A stretch of DNA of 64,000 nucleotides from JAFGXF01 sp963732595 (GTDB lineage: Bacteria > Chloroflexota > Anaerolineae > Anaerolineales > Anaerolineaceae), in NCBI GenBank assembly GCA_963732595.1, contig CAVSZZ010000002.1:496001-560000 (forward strand), read 5' to 3'. The notes under the pieces were generated by a model, which did not search any database, was not told where the DNA came from, and was given only the letters and a program-made list of their open reading frames with translations. A program made the translations under genes and the position numbers. Shown piece after piece: positions 1-9,294 of this stretch. The number at the start of each line of letters is the position of its first letter. Positions within the stretch are counted from its first letter, which is position 1.

Positions 1-673
1 CAGATTCGATGAACATGCCTATGGAAGTTTTACGGGTCAAAATCCAAATCAAAGCAAATAATATGATGGCCAGGTACAATGAAAAAGGCAGAATGATCCA
101 CCCCTGACCGATAAAAGCGTAGGGTTGGTAGAAGATCTGGATGCGGACCCCATTCGTGATCAGCTGAGCGATCCCACGACCCGCGATACACAAGATTAGC
201 GTTCCCACCATGGGTTGGATCTTCATATGCGCCACCAGCACACCATTCCAGACCCCACAGATGATCGCCACGAAAAGGGTTACGATAATCACTTCCCAGA
301 GCGGGGAGTATGTAAAGTTCGGATCGTTCATGAATTTCATCAGATCAGGGGGTAACTCCAGGCCGATGATGACGGGATTCATCATGATTGCCGCAACCGA
401 AGCGGCGATAGCCATGACTGCGCCAACCGACAAATCGATGCCACCCGTAGCAATCACAAGCGTCATACCAAGCGCCAGTACCATGACTGTGGAAGCATTA
501 CGCATGATGTCGATAATGCGCCCGTAAAGATCCCCATTGCGCATCTGAATGCTGAAGAAATCCGGGATGAAAATACCGTCAAGTATTAATATGAGAACCA
601 GAGCCAGCAAAGGGTAGAACAGCCGATTGCTCGTGAACTTATCGAAGGTAAAGGATGATTTCGATATGCTCAT
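1..673 (-). CDS. Sugar ABC transporter permease, RbsC/YtfT family (3' end beyond window)
   Basis: This is an inner-membrane permease of a CUT2-type (ribose/galactofuranose class) sugar importer. Translation from the ATG at 673-671 begins MSISKSSFTFDKF and gives long hydrophobic helices, then the family hallmark ATGGIDLSVGAVMA around residues 70-85 and further helices containing GVWNGVLVAHMKIQPMVGTL. The gene is truncated by the left edge of the window, so about 224 residues are visible of an expected 320-340. Its ATG overlaps the TGA of the ATPase gene (ATGA), which indicates translational coupling in one operon with the ATPase and the binding protein. The transported sugar cannot be read from the sequence. 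Confidence 0.88.
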   Translation of the reverse strand, partial: MSISKSSFTFDKFTSNRLFYPLLALVLILILDGIFIPDFFSIQMRNGDLYGRIIDIMRNASTVMVLALGMTLVIATGGIDLSVGAVMAIAASVAAIMMNPVIIGLELPPDLMKFMNDPNFTYSPLWEVIIVTLFVAIICGVWNGVLVAHMKIQPMVGTLILCIAGRGIAQLITNGVRIQIFYQPYAFIGQGWIILPFSLYLAIILFALIWILTRKTSIGMFIES

Positions 674-2208
674 ACGCCACTTCCTGCCATAGTTTCAAGG
701 AGCGTCTTTTCATCAACATGCCCGCTAAACTCGGCAACTTTCTTCTTGTCGCTAAGTACTGTAATGCGGTGGCTGCAGCGCATGACCTCCTCCAATTCTG
801 AAGAGATGAATACAATCGCTTTGCCCTCATCAGCCAGCGATAATACCAATTTTTGAATCTCGGCTTTCGTCCCAACATCGATACCCCTCGTTGGTTCATC
901 CAGTATTAACACACGTGGATTAATGGCCAGCCAACGAGCCAGGATCACCTTTTGTTGATTTCCCCCACTCAGGTTTTTTACAAGTTGCTCAGCTGTCGGG
1001 GTAGATATATCCAAGAGCTTGATGAACTTCTCAGCTATTTCAGTCTGTTTCTTGTTGTTCAGGTGCTTGAACCAGCCCTGGCCAGCCTGAAGTGCCAGAA
1101 TGATGTTCTCTCTCACGGTCAAATCATCGATAATGCCGGCAGCCTTGCGGTCTTCCGGTGATAATGCAATCCCCTGATGAATCGAGTTGTTCGGAGAAGG
1201 CTTCTTGACCTTCTTATCACCGATCTCCAGTGTTCCCGAGTCGGGCGAGTCAAGACCGAACAGCAGGAGTGCTGTTTCCGTTCGCCCGGAACCCACCAGT
1301 CCTGCCAGGCCGAGAATTTCACGACTATGAAGCTCGATATCCATCGGTTCGATCCAATCGATGCGACCGAAGTCCCTGGCCTTTAAGACACTCTCTTTAC
1401 CGATTTTCCTGGCTGTTTTATCCTTGATCTTTTCCACATCATCCAGGTCCGTAATGGTCCTGCCGATCATCTTGACAATGAGTTCCATTTTCGACAGGGA
1501 TGTGGTATCGCTGGAGCAGATCAACTTGCCATTTCGGATGACAGTTATTCGGTCAGAAATCTCATAAACCTGATCCAGGAAGTGGGTGATGAATATAATG
1601 CCGACATTCTCTTTCTTCAATTTGCGCATGACGGTAAAAAGCTGCTCAGTCTCATTCGTCGTGAGGCTGGAGGTTGGTTCATCCAGGATCAGCACCTTGG
1701 CCGATTCAATTTCCAAAGCACGAGCAATCGCCACCATTTGTTGAACCGCCACAGAGTAAGTACCCAACAACAGGGTGACGTCGATGTCAATTCCAAGAAT
1801 TCGTTTCAATATCCCCGCTGCCTGCGAATTCAATTCCTTCCAATCAATTTGACCGCGCTTCATGGGTTGGCGGCCAATCAGAATATTTTCAGCCACTGAA
1901 AGATTGGGGCACAGGTTTATCTCCTGATACACCGTACTGATACCCATCTCCTGGGCATGCCGCGGTGAACGGATGGTAACCTCGTTCTCCATCAAGAAGA
2001 TCCTTCCCGAATCCGGTTTTTCGACTCCGGTTAATACCTTGATCAAGGTGGACTTACCAGCTCCATTCCCTCCCAACAGGGCATGGATTTCGCCGGGCTT
2101 TAAAGTGAAATCCACATTATCCAATGCCTTGACACCCGGGAACAATTTGGAGATCCCGCGCATCTCGATCAGAAAGGTTTCTACTTTTTTTTCTTTCATG
2201 GATTCCAT
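670..2208 (-). CDS. Sugar ABC transporter ATP-binding protein, RbsA/YtfR family
   Basis: This 512-residue protein carries two ABC domains in tandem, the normal size and layout for CUT2 ATPases. Domain 1 has Walker A GGNGAGKST at residues 46-54, a variant signature with SVAVQQMVAIARAL and Walker B VLILDEPTSSL. Domain 2 has the degenerate Walker A typical of the family (GLVGSGRTE), signature LSGGNQQKVILARWL and Walker B VLILDEPTRGID. It energises sugar uptake on the cytoplasmic face of the permease encoded directly downstream, which it overlaps by 4 bp. An alternative start at Met4 (position 2199) has the purine-rich GGATGGA just upstream and may be the true one. Confidence 0.93.
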   Translation of the reverse strand: MESMKEKKVETFLIEMRGISKLFPGVKALDNVDFTLKPGEIHALLGGNGAGKSTLIKVLTGVEKPDSGRIFLMENEVTIRSPRHAQEMGISTVYQEINLCPNLSVAENILIGRQPMKRGQIDWKELNSQAAGILKRILGIDIDVTLLLGTYSVAVQQMVAIARALEIESAKVLILDEPTSSLTTNETEQLFTVMRKLKKENVGIIFITHFLDQVYEISDRITVIRNGKLICSSDTTSLSKMELIVKMIGRTITDLDDVEKIKDKTARKIGKESVLKARDFGRIDWIEPMDIELHSREILGLAGLVGSGRTETALLLFGLDSPDSGTLEIGDKKVKKPSPNNSIHQGIALSPEDRKAAGIIDDLTVRENIILALQAGQGWFKHLNNKKQTEIAEKFIKLLDISTPTAEQLVKNLSGGNQQKVILARWLAINPRVLILDEPTRGIDVGTKAEIQKLVLSLADEGKAIVFISSELEEVMRCSHRITVLSDKKKVAEFSGHVDEKTLLETMAGSGV

Positions 2209-2219
2209 CCACTTGATCG

Positions 2220-2254
2220 TGGTCGGGGAGTATTTCGATATCCCTCCCCGACCA
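2220..2254 (-). terminator. Intergenic hairpin between binding-protein and ATPase genes
   Basis: A perfect 11-bp inverted repeat (2220-2230 pairs with 2244-2254) with a 13-nt loop lies between the binding-protein stop and the ATPase start. It has no long U-tract, so it is more likely a partial terminator or an mRNA 3'-end stabiliser that leaves the binding protein in excess. Confidence 0.6.
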
Positions 2255-2310
2255 TCGATTATTTCTTATCAAACCGGCAGATACCCAGAGTTAATCCGCC
2301 GGAGTGAACT

Positions 2311-3390
2311 TTAGTACTTGCGACCGTCAGTGATTTCCTGAAGATTCGCATCTGTTGCCCGGAACACGCCTTCCTGGGAAGGAACCCACTCGGGCAGTTC
2401 TTCACCATTGGCTGCCATGAGGGCAGCTTCGTAAACCTGGGGAGCCAACAACGGGTTGCATTCGACGGTGACATTCAGGGTACCGGCGAGCATGGCGGCA
2501 AAGGCACCGGCAGTGGCGTCAACCGAAAGTACTTTAACATCCACACCCGGGACTAAACCGGCTTCCTTAAGGGCTTCGATCGCGCCCAAAGCCATTTCAT
2601 CATTCTGTCCGAAGATGGCCTGAACATCAGTCGTTTCCTTCAACCAGGCTTCCGTGACCTGCTTGCCTTCGGTGATGGACCAGTTGGCAGTCTGGCTCTT
2701 GGTGACGACCAGGCCGCATGCGGTCATGGCTTCGCGGAATCCCTGGCCGCGGTCCTTGGCTGCAGAGGAGCCCACATTACCAACAAGTTCCCAAACATTC
2801 TTGGAAGGGCTGTCCTTTAGCAACTCGCAAATTTCAGCAGCAGCCTTGCGGCCTTCCTCAACGAAATCAGCGCCAATGAAGGTCTCGAACAGCGATGCAG
2901 GGGCGTCAATACGGCGGTCCTGAACGACGACAATCTTCCCGGCAGCATAAGCGTCCTTGATCAGCTGCTCCCAACCGGTGGTCTCGAGCGCCGAAAGGAC
3001 GATCACGTTTACATCGGGATCCGCAATGAATTGCTGGAATCCAGCAACCTGCTTGGCTAGATCATTCTGGGAATCATAGAATTTAAGGGTGAGTCCCAGT
3101 TGTTCAGCGGTTTCATTGAAGGAGGCAGTGTTGGCAGCGCGCCAGCCGCCCTCTGAACCTGTTTGCAGGAAACCAACCACCAGGTCGGAATACTTGCAAT
3201 TCGGTTGACACGCAAGACCTGACCCCCGGCCTCTCTCAACTGCAACTTCAGCGGGGGCTTCCGTCGCCACAACAGCAGGTGCTTCAGTGACGACCGGTTC
3301 TTCAACTGCCGCTGTACCACAGGCGCTGAGCGCCAAGGATAGAACGACCGCTAAAACCAAAATCCTCAGCATAGCTTTCTTAGTAAACAT
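2311..3390 (-). CDS. Sugar ABC transporter substrate-binding lipoprotein, YtfQ-like
   Basis: This is a 359-residue periplasmic-binding-protein type 1 receptor for the CUT2 importer. It has a lipoprotein signal (basic start, hydrophobic core, lipobox LSAC near residue 24) and an acidic Val/Glu/Pro linker. The mature part resembles E. coli YtfQ in order and wording: VGFLQTGSEGGWR, then VNVIVLSALETTGWE, VVQDRRID, and GQNDEMALGAIEALKEAGL. YtfQ binds galactofuranose; the ligand here is inferred only at the class level (furanose or pentose sugar). A GGAGAA ribosome-binding site precedes ATG 3390. It is first of the three transporter genes and lies just downstream of the LacI gene on the same strand. 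Confidence 0.9.
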   Translation of the reverse strand: MFTKKAMLRILVLAVVLSLALSACGTAAVEEPVVTEAPAVVATEAPAEVAVERGRGSGLACQPNCKYSDLVVGFLQTGSEGGWRAANTASFNETAEQLGLTLKFYDSQNDLAKQVAGFQQFIADPDVNVIVLSALETTGWEQLIKDAYAAGKIVVVQDRRIDAPASLFETFIGADFVEEGRKAAAEICELLKDSPSKNVWELVGNVGSSAAKDRGQGFREAMTACGLVVTKSQTANWSITEGKQVTEAWLKETTDVQAIFGQNDEMALGAIEALKEAGLVPGVDVKVLSVDATAGAFAAMLAGTLNVTVECNPLLAPQVYEAALMAANGEELPEWVPSQEGVFRATDANLQEITDGRKY

Positions 3391-3439
3391 CTTGTTCTCC
3401 TTATAGATTGTTAGAAAAACTTGTCATTTGTCGTGTTCC

Positions 3440-3500
3440 ATCCATGTTGCGTCCTTCTTCGGATGATCATCGGTGCAGTTGGTTTTCACCCAACATGGAT
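3440..3500. promoter_or_regulatory. Inverted repeat upstream of the binding-protein gene
   Basis: A perfect 10-bp inverted repeat (ATCCATGTTG at 3440-3449, its complement at 3491-3500) brackets a GATGATCATC palindrome. The 16-mer starting CTTCTTCGG at 3454-3469 recurs at 3558-3573, inside the end of the LacI gene. It could be an operator pair or an mRNA structure; no function is demonstrated. Confidence 0.35.
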
Positions 3501-3523
3501 CGTGTGTAGCAGTTATTTACCCC

Positions 3524-4579
3524 TTACTCACCTCCTTTACTTTTCTCAGGGTCGGAGCTTCTTCGGATGATCAATTCTGGTTTGATTGCGAGGTGTATCG
3601 GTTTAACCTTCCTATTCTCAAGGTTGGCCTCTTCCACCAGGCGCACAAGCTCCTGTACGGCAATGGACCCCAATTGATGCTGATTTTGACAGATGGTTGT
3701 AAGCGATGGACAGTAATACTCACTTTCAGGAATGCCGTCAAACCCGACAACCGCCAGTTGGTCCGGGATCGGGATACCTCTTTCGAAAGCTGTTTGCAGA
3801 GCACTGAGAGCCATTTGATCATTGCCGACAAAAACAGCATCCATCTCAGGATACTGAGTCAGCAACTGCTGGAAGGCCACTTTACCACTCTTGGAGGACC
3901 AGTTACCCTCAACAGCCATGCGCTTGTTGGCGGGCAGACCGGCATCGCGCAGGGCATCCTGCCAGCCGCGCAACCGTTGCCTTGCTTCCCACCACTCCAG
4001 CGGACCGGAGATATGGCCGATATGTTTACGTCCAAGTTTGAGCAGGTGTTCTGTGGCCATCCTGGCGCCATGGTAGTTATCAATGGTGACAATAGAAATG
4101 TCAGACCGCTTTTCTGTGGTTAGAAAAATGATCGGAACATGGATCTCGGAGAGCATGGTATTGATCCAATCGCGATTGGAGCCAATCTGAGGCGCAGCCC
4201 ATAAGATGCCGTCCACCTGGTGCGCCAGGAACCAGTTCAGTATGGGGTGAATATTGTTGGCACTGAAACTTGACAGTTCTTTAAGCAGCAGCCCGTAGCC
4301 CAACTCCTCTGACTTGGCGGTGATGCCACTCAGGGTTGTTGAAGGTCCCATATACTTCAACCCGGCGGTCAGTATTCCGAAATTGTAGCTGCGACGCTGG
4401 CTGAGGCTGCGTGCAATGGCGCTGGGCTGGTATTCAAGATCGGAGATAATCTCTAAAATGCGCTTGCGTGTATCACTGGCCACATCCGGCCGGTTATTAA
4501 TAACCCGCGACACAGTCTGCCTTGAAACGCCAGCCTGCCTTGCAACTTCATAAATCGTCGCTTTTGCGGGTCTACCCAA
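3524..4579 (-). CDS. LacI family transcriptional regulator
   Basis: This is a DNA-binding repressor with an N-terminal LacI helix-turn-helix (ATIYEVARQAGVSRQTVSRVINNRP) and a C-terminal sugar-sensing domain ending with the usual VVGFDGIPESEYYCPSLTTI pattern. The reading frame stays open up to an ATG at 4639, but that part is the operator palindrome, so translation must start lower. An ATG at 4588 abuts AAGGG with no spacing, whereas a TTG at 4579 sits 9 nt after the same AAGGG; TTG is chosen here and ATG 4588 is the alternative. It precedes the YtfQ-like transporter on the same strand and probably regulates it, and itself, with a sugar as inducer. Confidence 0.9.
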   Translation of the reverse strand: MGRPAKATIYEVARQAGVSRQTVSRVINNRPDVASDTRKRILEIISDLEYQPSAIARSLSQRRSYNFGILTAGLKYMGPSTTLSGITAKSEELGYGLLLKELSSFSANNIHPILNWFLAHQVDGILWAAPQIGSNRDWINTMLSEIHVPIIFLTTEKRSDISIVTIDNYHGARMATEHLLKLGRKHIGHISGPLEWWEARQRLRGWQDALRDAGLPANKRMAVEGNWSSKSGKVAFQQLLTQYPEMDAVFVGNDQMALSALQTAFERGIPIPDQLAVVGFDGIPESEYYCPSLTTICQNQHQLGSIAVQELVRLVEEANLENRKVKPIHLAIKPELIIRRSSDPEKSKGGE

Positions 4580-4612
4580 GCTGCACATCCCTTGTTTTTG
4601 AATGAGAGCCGT

Positions 4613-4640
4613 ACCGTGACCGGTACCGTGACCGGTCACA
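4613..4640. promoter_or_regulatory. Probable LacI-family operator array
   Basis: The 12-mer ACCGTGACCGGT occurs twice head to tail (4613-4624 and 4625-4636), and the second copy forms part of the perfect palindrome GTGACCGGTCAC (4628-4639). CG-centred palindromes are typical of LacI-family operators. It lies just upstream of the LacI gene, consistent with autoregulation. Confidence 0.65.
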
Positions 4641-5157
4641 TTTCACATATTATCAAGAATTGGTGGAAAAGTCAATAGATTTTGTACTATTAAAGGGTTA
4701 ATCCCGGGCTTCAGAGGGTTAACCTGGGTGGCCCAGGGGGTTTCAGGCGGTCTGTCAAGTCGTTCTGAGGGTACTTTTCGGGGATTTGCAGGTGTGCGCG
4801 AATACAATTACTGGAAGGCGGCAGGGTTGAACGTGATGATCATACAAATTCCCTGGGTTTTACGCGTTCTTTTAACTGGGATATCTCCTCCCTCCGGCGG
4901 CACTTGCTCCCCCAGTTCATCCGAGATTAATGATCAGAACTAATGGTGGGCAAAAAACCCTTCGTTGGGAGGGTGCAATCCATTCATCCCAATGGTATAG
5001 TGACTCGATAGATATATGTCACTATTTTCTCATGATTTATGTAATATATCGTATAATCAACAATTAACTTTTTTGAAAGGAGGCACCCCGAAAAGATAAT
5101 CAATGCGTCGTTGTCAGAATAAAGCAAGATTAAAATCAGTGTTTGTGGAGGAAAAGA
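4641..5157 (+). promoter_or_regulatory. Divergent intergenic region with promoter elements and a non-initiating Shine-Dalgarno
   Basis: No gene is supported in this 517-bp stretch. It holds an 8-bp inverted repeat (ATAGTGAC 4997-5004 / 5018-5025, 13-bp spacer), a TATAAT -10 candidate at 5052-5057 with no convincing -35, and GAAAGGAGG at 5075-5083. No start codon lies at a usable distance after that GAAAGGAGG; the real ribosome-binding site of the next gene is GGAGG at 5147-5151. The 4700-4980 part shows only short GC-rich near-palindromes. Confidence 0.5.
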
Positions 5158-6853
5158 TGTACAAAAAATCAATGTATCACGATCATGGGGTTACTGGTCA
5201 TCTTCAGCATGCTTTTGACCGCCTGCGGTGCGAAAGAGACCGCAGTTGAAACCCCACTTGTCACCGATGCGCCTGCAGCTACCTCAGCACCCGCCGAACC
5301 TGTGAGCATCATCATCGGTGTGACAGATCAGATCGCCAGCCTTGACCCGGCGGATGCCTATTCCACCCATGACTGGGAATTGATCCGCAATACCGGCCGA
5401 ACCCTGTTGCGCTGGAATCCGGGTACGAGCGATTTGGTTCCCGATATGGCCACTGGCATGCCGGCCATTTCAGAAGATGGTCTGACCTACACCTTCACCA
5501 TGAAGGATGATATCAAGTTTGGCGATGGCCTGGCATTGACCGCGCCCATGTTCGCCGAGCAACTCACCCGCTTGCTGACCATTGGTCCGTCCTGCCCGAA
5601 CGATGTGGCAGATGCCCTGGCCATCCCCTATGTGGAAAGCATCACGGCCACGGATGACACGACCCTGGTCTTCAAGCTGAAGGCCGCCATTGCATATTTC
5701 CCGCAGTTGGTGGCCACAGCACCCTACACGCCCGCACATCCCGATACCTTCCCAACCGACGAGTGCGTGCTGTTCCCCAGCGCTCCAGTCTATGGCGTGG
5801 GTCCCTGGTTCATCAGCCAGTTCACTCAGAACGAACAGGTCGTGCTCGAACCCAATACCTACTACACCGGCGATCTAACACCGCAGGTGGACCAGATCAT
5901 CATCCGCTACTTCTCGGATCCACAGACCCTGGCCCTGGCAGTTCAGAACGGTGAAGTGGATATCGCCTGGCGCTTCCTGGGTCCGCAGTTGATCACCGAA
6001 TTGGAATCCACTGACGGCCTGACAGTTGGAACAGTCAAAGGTGGCGCCATCCGATTCCTGGTCTTCAACCACGACATGCCCCCCATGGATGATCCCAATG
6101 TGCTCAAAGCGATCGCATCGGCCATCGACAGGGATGCCATCGCCGACACGGTCTACAGCGGTACGGTCAGCCCGCTTTATCACCAGAATCCACCCGGATT
6201 CCTGGGCGCAACTGAAGCCTTCGACACCATGTACCAGTCGCCCAACCTGGATGCCGCGAAGGAATTTCTGGCCGCTTCCGGATACAACGAGACGAATAAG
6301 TGCGTCCTGGATCTGTGGTACCCGCCCGAGCATTACGGCGCTGAGACCTCCGCCTGGATGGAGATCATCAAGCAACAGCTTGAAGCGACCGGCGCCTTCA
6401 CGGTTAACCTGACACGCTCAGGAGTGGGCAACCTACATTCCTGCGCTGACCAGTGGTAATTCCTACCAGGGCGGCGTGATGGGCTGGTTCTTCGATTACC
6501 CGGATGCGTCCAATTACTTTGATCCCTTCGTATACAACGGCGGTATGGGTACGGATGTTGCCCTGGCTGCGGAAGGCAGCACGTTTGGCGTTGCCATCAA
6601 TGAGAAAGCCCAAAAGCTGCTCGACTTGCTGTCAGCGGCCGACGTGGAGACCGATCTGGCAGCCCGCGAAGCACTTTACGAGCAAGCCGGAGAGGCATAT
6701 GCCGACCTGGTGGTGACACTCCCGCTCTTCTTCCAGGCAGAGCATGTCACCTATCGCTCCAATATCCATGGTTCATCCGCATTCGGCAGCCCCGAAACCC
6801 TTAATATCGGCGGCAATGTCGAGTTCACCTATTCCATGTTAACCAAGGATTAA
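5158..6853 (+). CDS. Peptide/oligosaccharide ABC transporter substrate-binding lipoprotein, family 5 (frameshifted)
   Basis: This is a DppA/OppA-type (SBP_bac_5) extracellular receptor. The ATG at 5158 has an ideal GGAGG site, but the lipoprotein signal (GLLVIFSMLLTACG) lies in the neighbouring frame. Removing one A from the six-A run at 5163-5168 would join them, so a 1-nt insertion near 5163-5178 is likely. A second shift near 6420 (an extra G in TCAGGAGTGG) separates the first 430 residues from the C-terminal 140, which read EWATYIPALTSGNSYQGG and on to the stop at 6853. Family motifs include the N-terminal LVPDMATGMPAISEDGLTYTF. Joined length is about 565 residues, normal for the family. 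It heads an operon with two permeases and two ATPases. The ligand is unknown; members transport peptides or oligosaccharides. Confidence 0.82.
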
Positions 6854-6865
6854 ATAAATAATTGA

Positions 6866-6890
6866 GGGGGCGGGATTCAGTTCCGCCCCC
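6866..6890 (+). terminator. Hairpin after the family 5 binding-protein gene
   Basis: GGGGGCGG (6866-6873) pairs with CCGCCCCC (6883-6890) across a 9-nt loop, followed by CTCCTTTTC. It is a GC-rich stem with a short T-rich tail between the binding-protein and permease genes: a partial terminator or 3'-stabilising element. Confidence 0.65.
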
Positions 6891-6908
6891 CTCCTTTTCA
6901 GGCGCATC

Positions 6909-8008
6909 ATGTCACCCATCGCACTCATCTTCACAATCATCGGTGTTCCATCCCTGATCTTGCTTGTATACATCATGATCAGGGGATCAACGGGCTTGCG
7001 GCGCTACATCCTGACACGCATCGGCCTGACACTCCCCATGGTCTTCATTCTGGGCTCCCTGGTGTTCTTTATCATGCACATTCTGCCGGGTGACCCGGTG
7101 ACCTCTGCACTGGGACCAAAGGGTACTCCCGAAATGGTCGAGCGCATTCGGGAAAACCTGGGTTTGAACGAACCCCTGATCGTGCAATACGGGGTGTTTC
7201 TTGAAGAACATGGTCACGCTGGATTTCGGCAATTCGCTGGTGGGTGGGCACCGCCCGGTCATCGATGAGATGAGCGAGCGCTTCCCGGCCACCCTTGAGC
7301 TGGTCATCCCCGCATCCATCCTGGCGCTTTTCATCGGCGTTATCGGTGGCACCTTTGCAGCTGCCAAGCGCAAGAGCGCCCGCGATTACGGCCTGCGCAT
7401 TTATTCTGTGGTCATCTATTCCCTGCCCATCTTCTGGTTCGGCCTGATGCTGCAGCTCCTGTTCGGGGTAGTCTTGAACTGGCTGCCGATCTCCGGGCGT
7501 ATCGATCCGGTCATCGGGACCAGCCTTGAACATGTCACCAATTTGTATTTCATCGATGCCCTGATCAGTGGAAACTGGCCTGCCCTCGCTTCCGTGGCCA
7601 TCCATCTGGTGCTGCCTACATTCACGCTCGGATTGATCCTCTCGGGCGTCTTCGTACGTATGACGCGCATCAATGTGATCGAAACCTTGCAGACGGATTA
7701 CATCGCGGCTGCCCGGGCGCGCGGCATCCGCGAGCATGTGGTGGTTTACAAGCACGCCTTGCAGAACGCCATGATCCCCGTCATCACCCTGATCGGACTT
7801 GCAGGTGGCCATCCTGTTGGCCGGAGCGGTGTTGACCGAGACCATCTTCTCCTGGCCTGGCATGGGCAGCTACCTGGTGCAGCGTATCTCTGCCCGCGAC
7901 TACACAGCCGTGCAGAGTGTGATCACGATGTTCGCCCTGCTGGTGGCCGTCATCAGTCTGGCAGTTGATATCATTTACTCATTGCTCGATCCACGGGTCA
8001 GGTATTAA
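6909..8008 (+). CDS. Dipeptide/oligosaccharide ABC transporter permease, DppB family (two frameshifts)
   Basis: This is an inner-membrane permease. The reconstructed product begins with an additional N-terminal helix (residues 1-25), then the canonical RYILTRIGLTLPMVFILGSLVFFIMHILPGDPV. The EAA-like region IAAARARGIREHVVVYKHALQNAMIPVITLIGL is present, and the protein ends in SLLDPRVRY. The frame changes near 7203 (TTTCTTGAAGAAC) and near 7801, where GGACTTGCAGGTGG has one G too many relative to the family pattern GLQVAILLAGAVLTE. Without these shifts the length is about 366 residues, slightly long for DppB because of the extra helix. The downstream permease gene starts 2 nt after its stop. 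Confidence 0.8.
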
Positions 8009-8010
8009 GC

Positions 8011-9294
8011 ATGTCCCAATCAAATCAACAACACCCCATCACCAAAAACGAAGCCTGGCGGAATGAACTCCAACAGGTGGGATTCGTCCGCCGCCTGTTT
8101 CAGGCACGCAAATGGTACGGCGCCGACTGGTGGTTTGTAGCCATCTCAACCGTGATGGTGATCGGTTTCATCTTCGTCGCCTTGTTTCCACAATGGCTGG
8201 CTCCCTATCGATTCGACCAGATCGTGGGCACCAGTTTTCTGGCTCCTGGTGAGTATCCTGACCTGCCCATGCTGATCACGCGTACAGATTCACCGATCGA
8301 ATCCCTGCGTGACCTGGCTGTGAGCCGCGAATGCAGACCGACCGGCTAGTCGGTGTCATCCGGGGTTCCCCGTCCGCAGTGGCTGTCAACGAGCAATCCC
8401 AGGTAGTGGATGGGCAGCTGGTCAGCGAGAACACCGGATTACGCCTGCGACCACGTATTGAACGTTATGTCACCGTGCCCGAACTTCTGGATGCCATCGT
8501 TGCCGGTGAAGTGCGTGGCTGGAGTTGCCAATGTAAGTGAATTCGAGGAATACTGCCGAGGACTATCCACAGATTGCATAGCGGAGCTTCCCTCAGTGGC
8601 GGAACCGCCACTGCAGGTGGCTTCATTTTAGGTACTAACGATATCGGCCAGGATGTTTTCAGCCGGTTGATCTGGGGTACCCGTGTCGCCATCCTGATCG
8701 GTTTCAGTTCCTCCATCATCTCCCTGTTACTCGGTCTGCCCGCTTGGCTTGTTGGCTGGATACTTTGGCGGGAAGCTGGATCGCCTGTTAAGCCTGGTGA
8801 TGGATAGTCTCTATGCTTTTCCCGGTTTGATCCTGGCGATCGCAATCACTGCCATGCTTGGACCCAGCATTTACAATGTGATTGTCGCCATTGCAGTCCT
8901 TTACATTCCAACTTATTACCGCATTGCACGCGGGCAGACCCTGGCTGTCAAGGAAGAGGTTTATATTGAAGCTGCCCAGAGCATCGGCGCTCGCCGCTGG
9001 GAGATCCTGTGGCGGTATGTCTTTCCCAATGTTATCCCCTCGATCGCCATCATCTTCTCGGTCAACGCTGCGGATGCCATCCTGACCGGCGCGGGCCTTT
9101 CCTTCCTCGGTTTGGGCTTGCCCCCCACCATTGCCGATTGGGGCATTGATCTGGCCCGGGGTCAGCGCTACATACAGACTGCCTGGTGGCTGATCACCTT
9201 CCCCGGGATCGCCATTATGCTGATCGTGCTGGCATTCACCATGATGGGTGAAAGCCTGATGGAAATCTTCAATCCCAAACTGAGGGAACGCTGA
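8011..9294 (+). CDS. Dipeptide/oligosaccharide ABC transporter permease, DppC family with an inserted extracytoplasmic segment (three frameshifts)
   Basis: The N-terminal helix (WWFVAISTVMVIGFIFVALFP, about residues 45-65) and the C-terminal membrane part (FILGTNDIGQDVFSRLIWG to the end at 9294, with EAA loop EAAQSIGARRWEILWRYVFPN) are standard DppC. Between them, where DppC normally has about 30 residues, the DNA from about 8240 to 8630 encodes roughly 120. It includes SPIESLRDLA, VGVIRGSPSAVAV and VTVPELLDAIVAGEV, which resemble a lobe of a family 3 amino-acid-binding protein. Frame changes occur near 8330, near 8520-8545 and near 8736. Whether the insert binds ligand is unknown. It is translationally close to dppB (2-nt gap) and overlaps the ATPase start (TGATG). 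Confidence 0.78.

Noticed and set aside
4588..4639. N-terminal extension of the LacI protein from ATG 4639
   Set aside because: The extension is encoded by the operator repeats and is absent from the LacI family; starts at 4588 or 4579 fit the HTH position.
4728..4943. 71-codon plus-strand frame in the region upstream of the Opp/Dpp operon
   Set aside because: No ribosome-binding site, no family motif and an atypical composition; treated as intergenic.
7072..7863. 263-codon minus-strand frame opposite the DppB gene
   Set aside because: Low-complexity, Asp/Gly/Gln-rich product with no recognisable motif. The plus strand encodes clear DppB segments over the whole interval.
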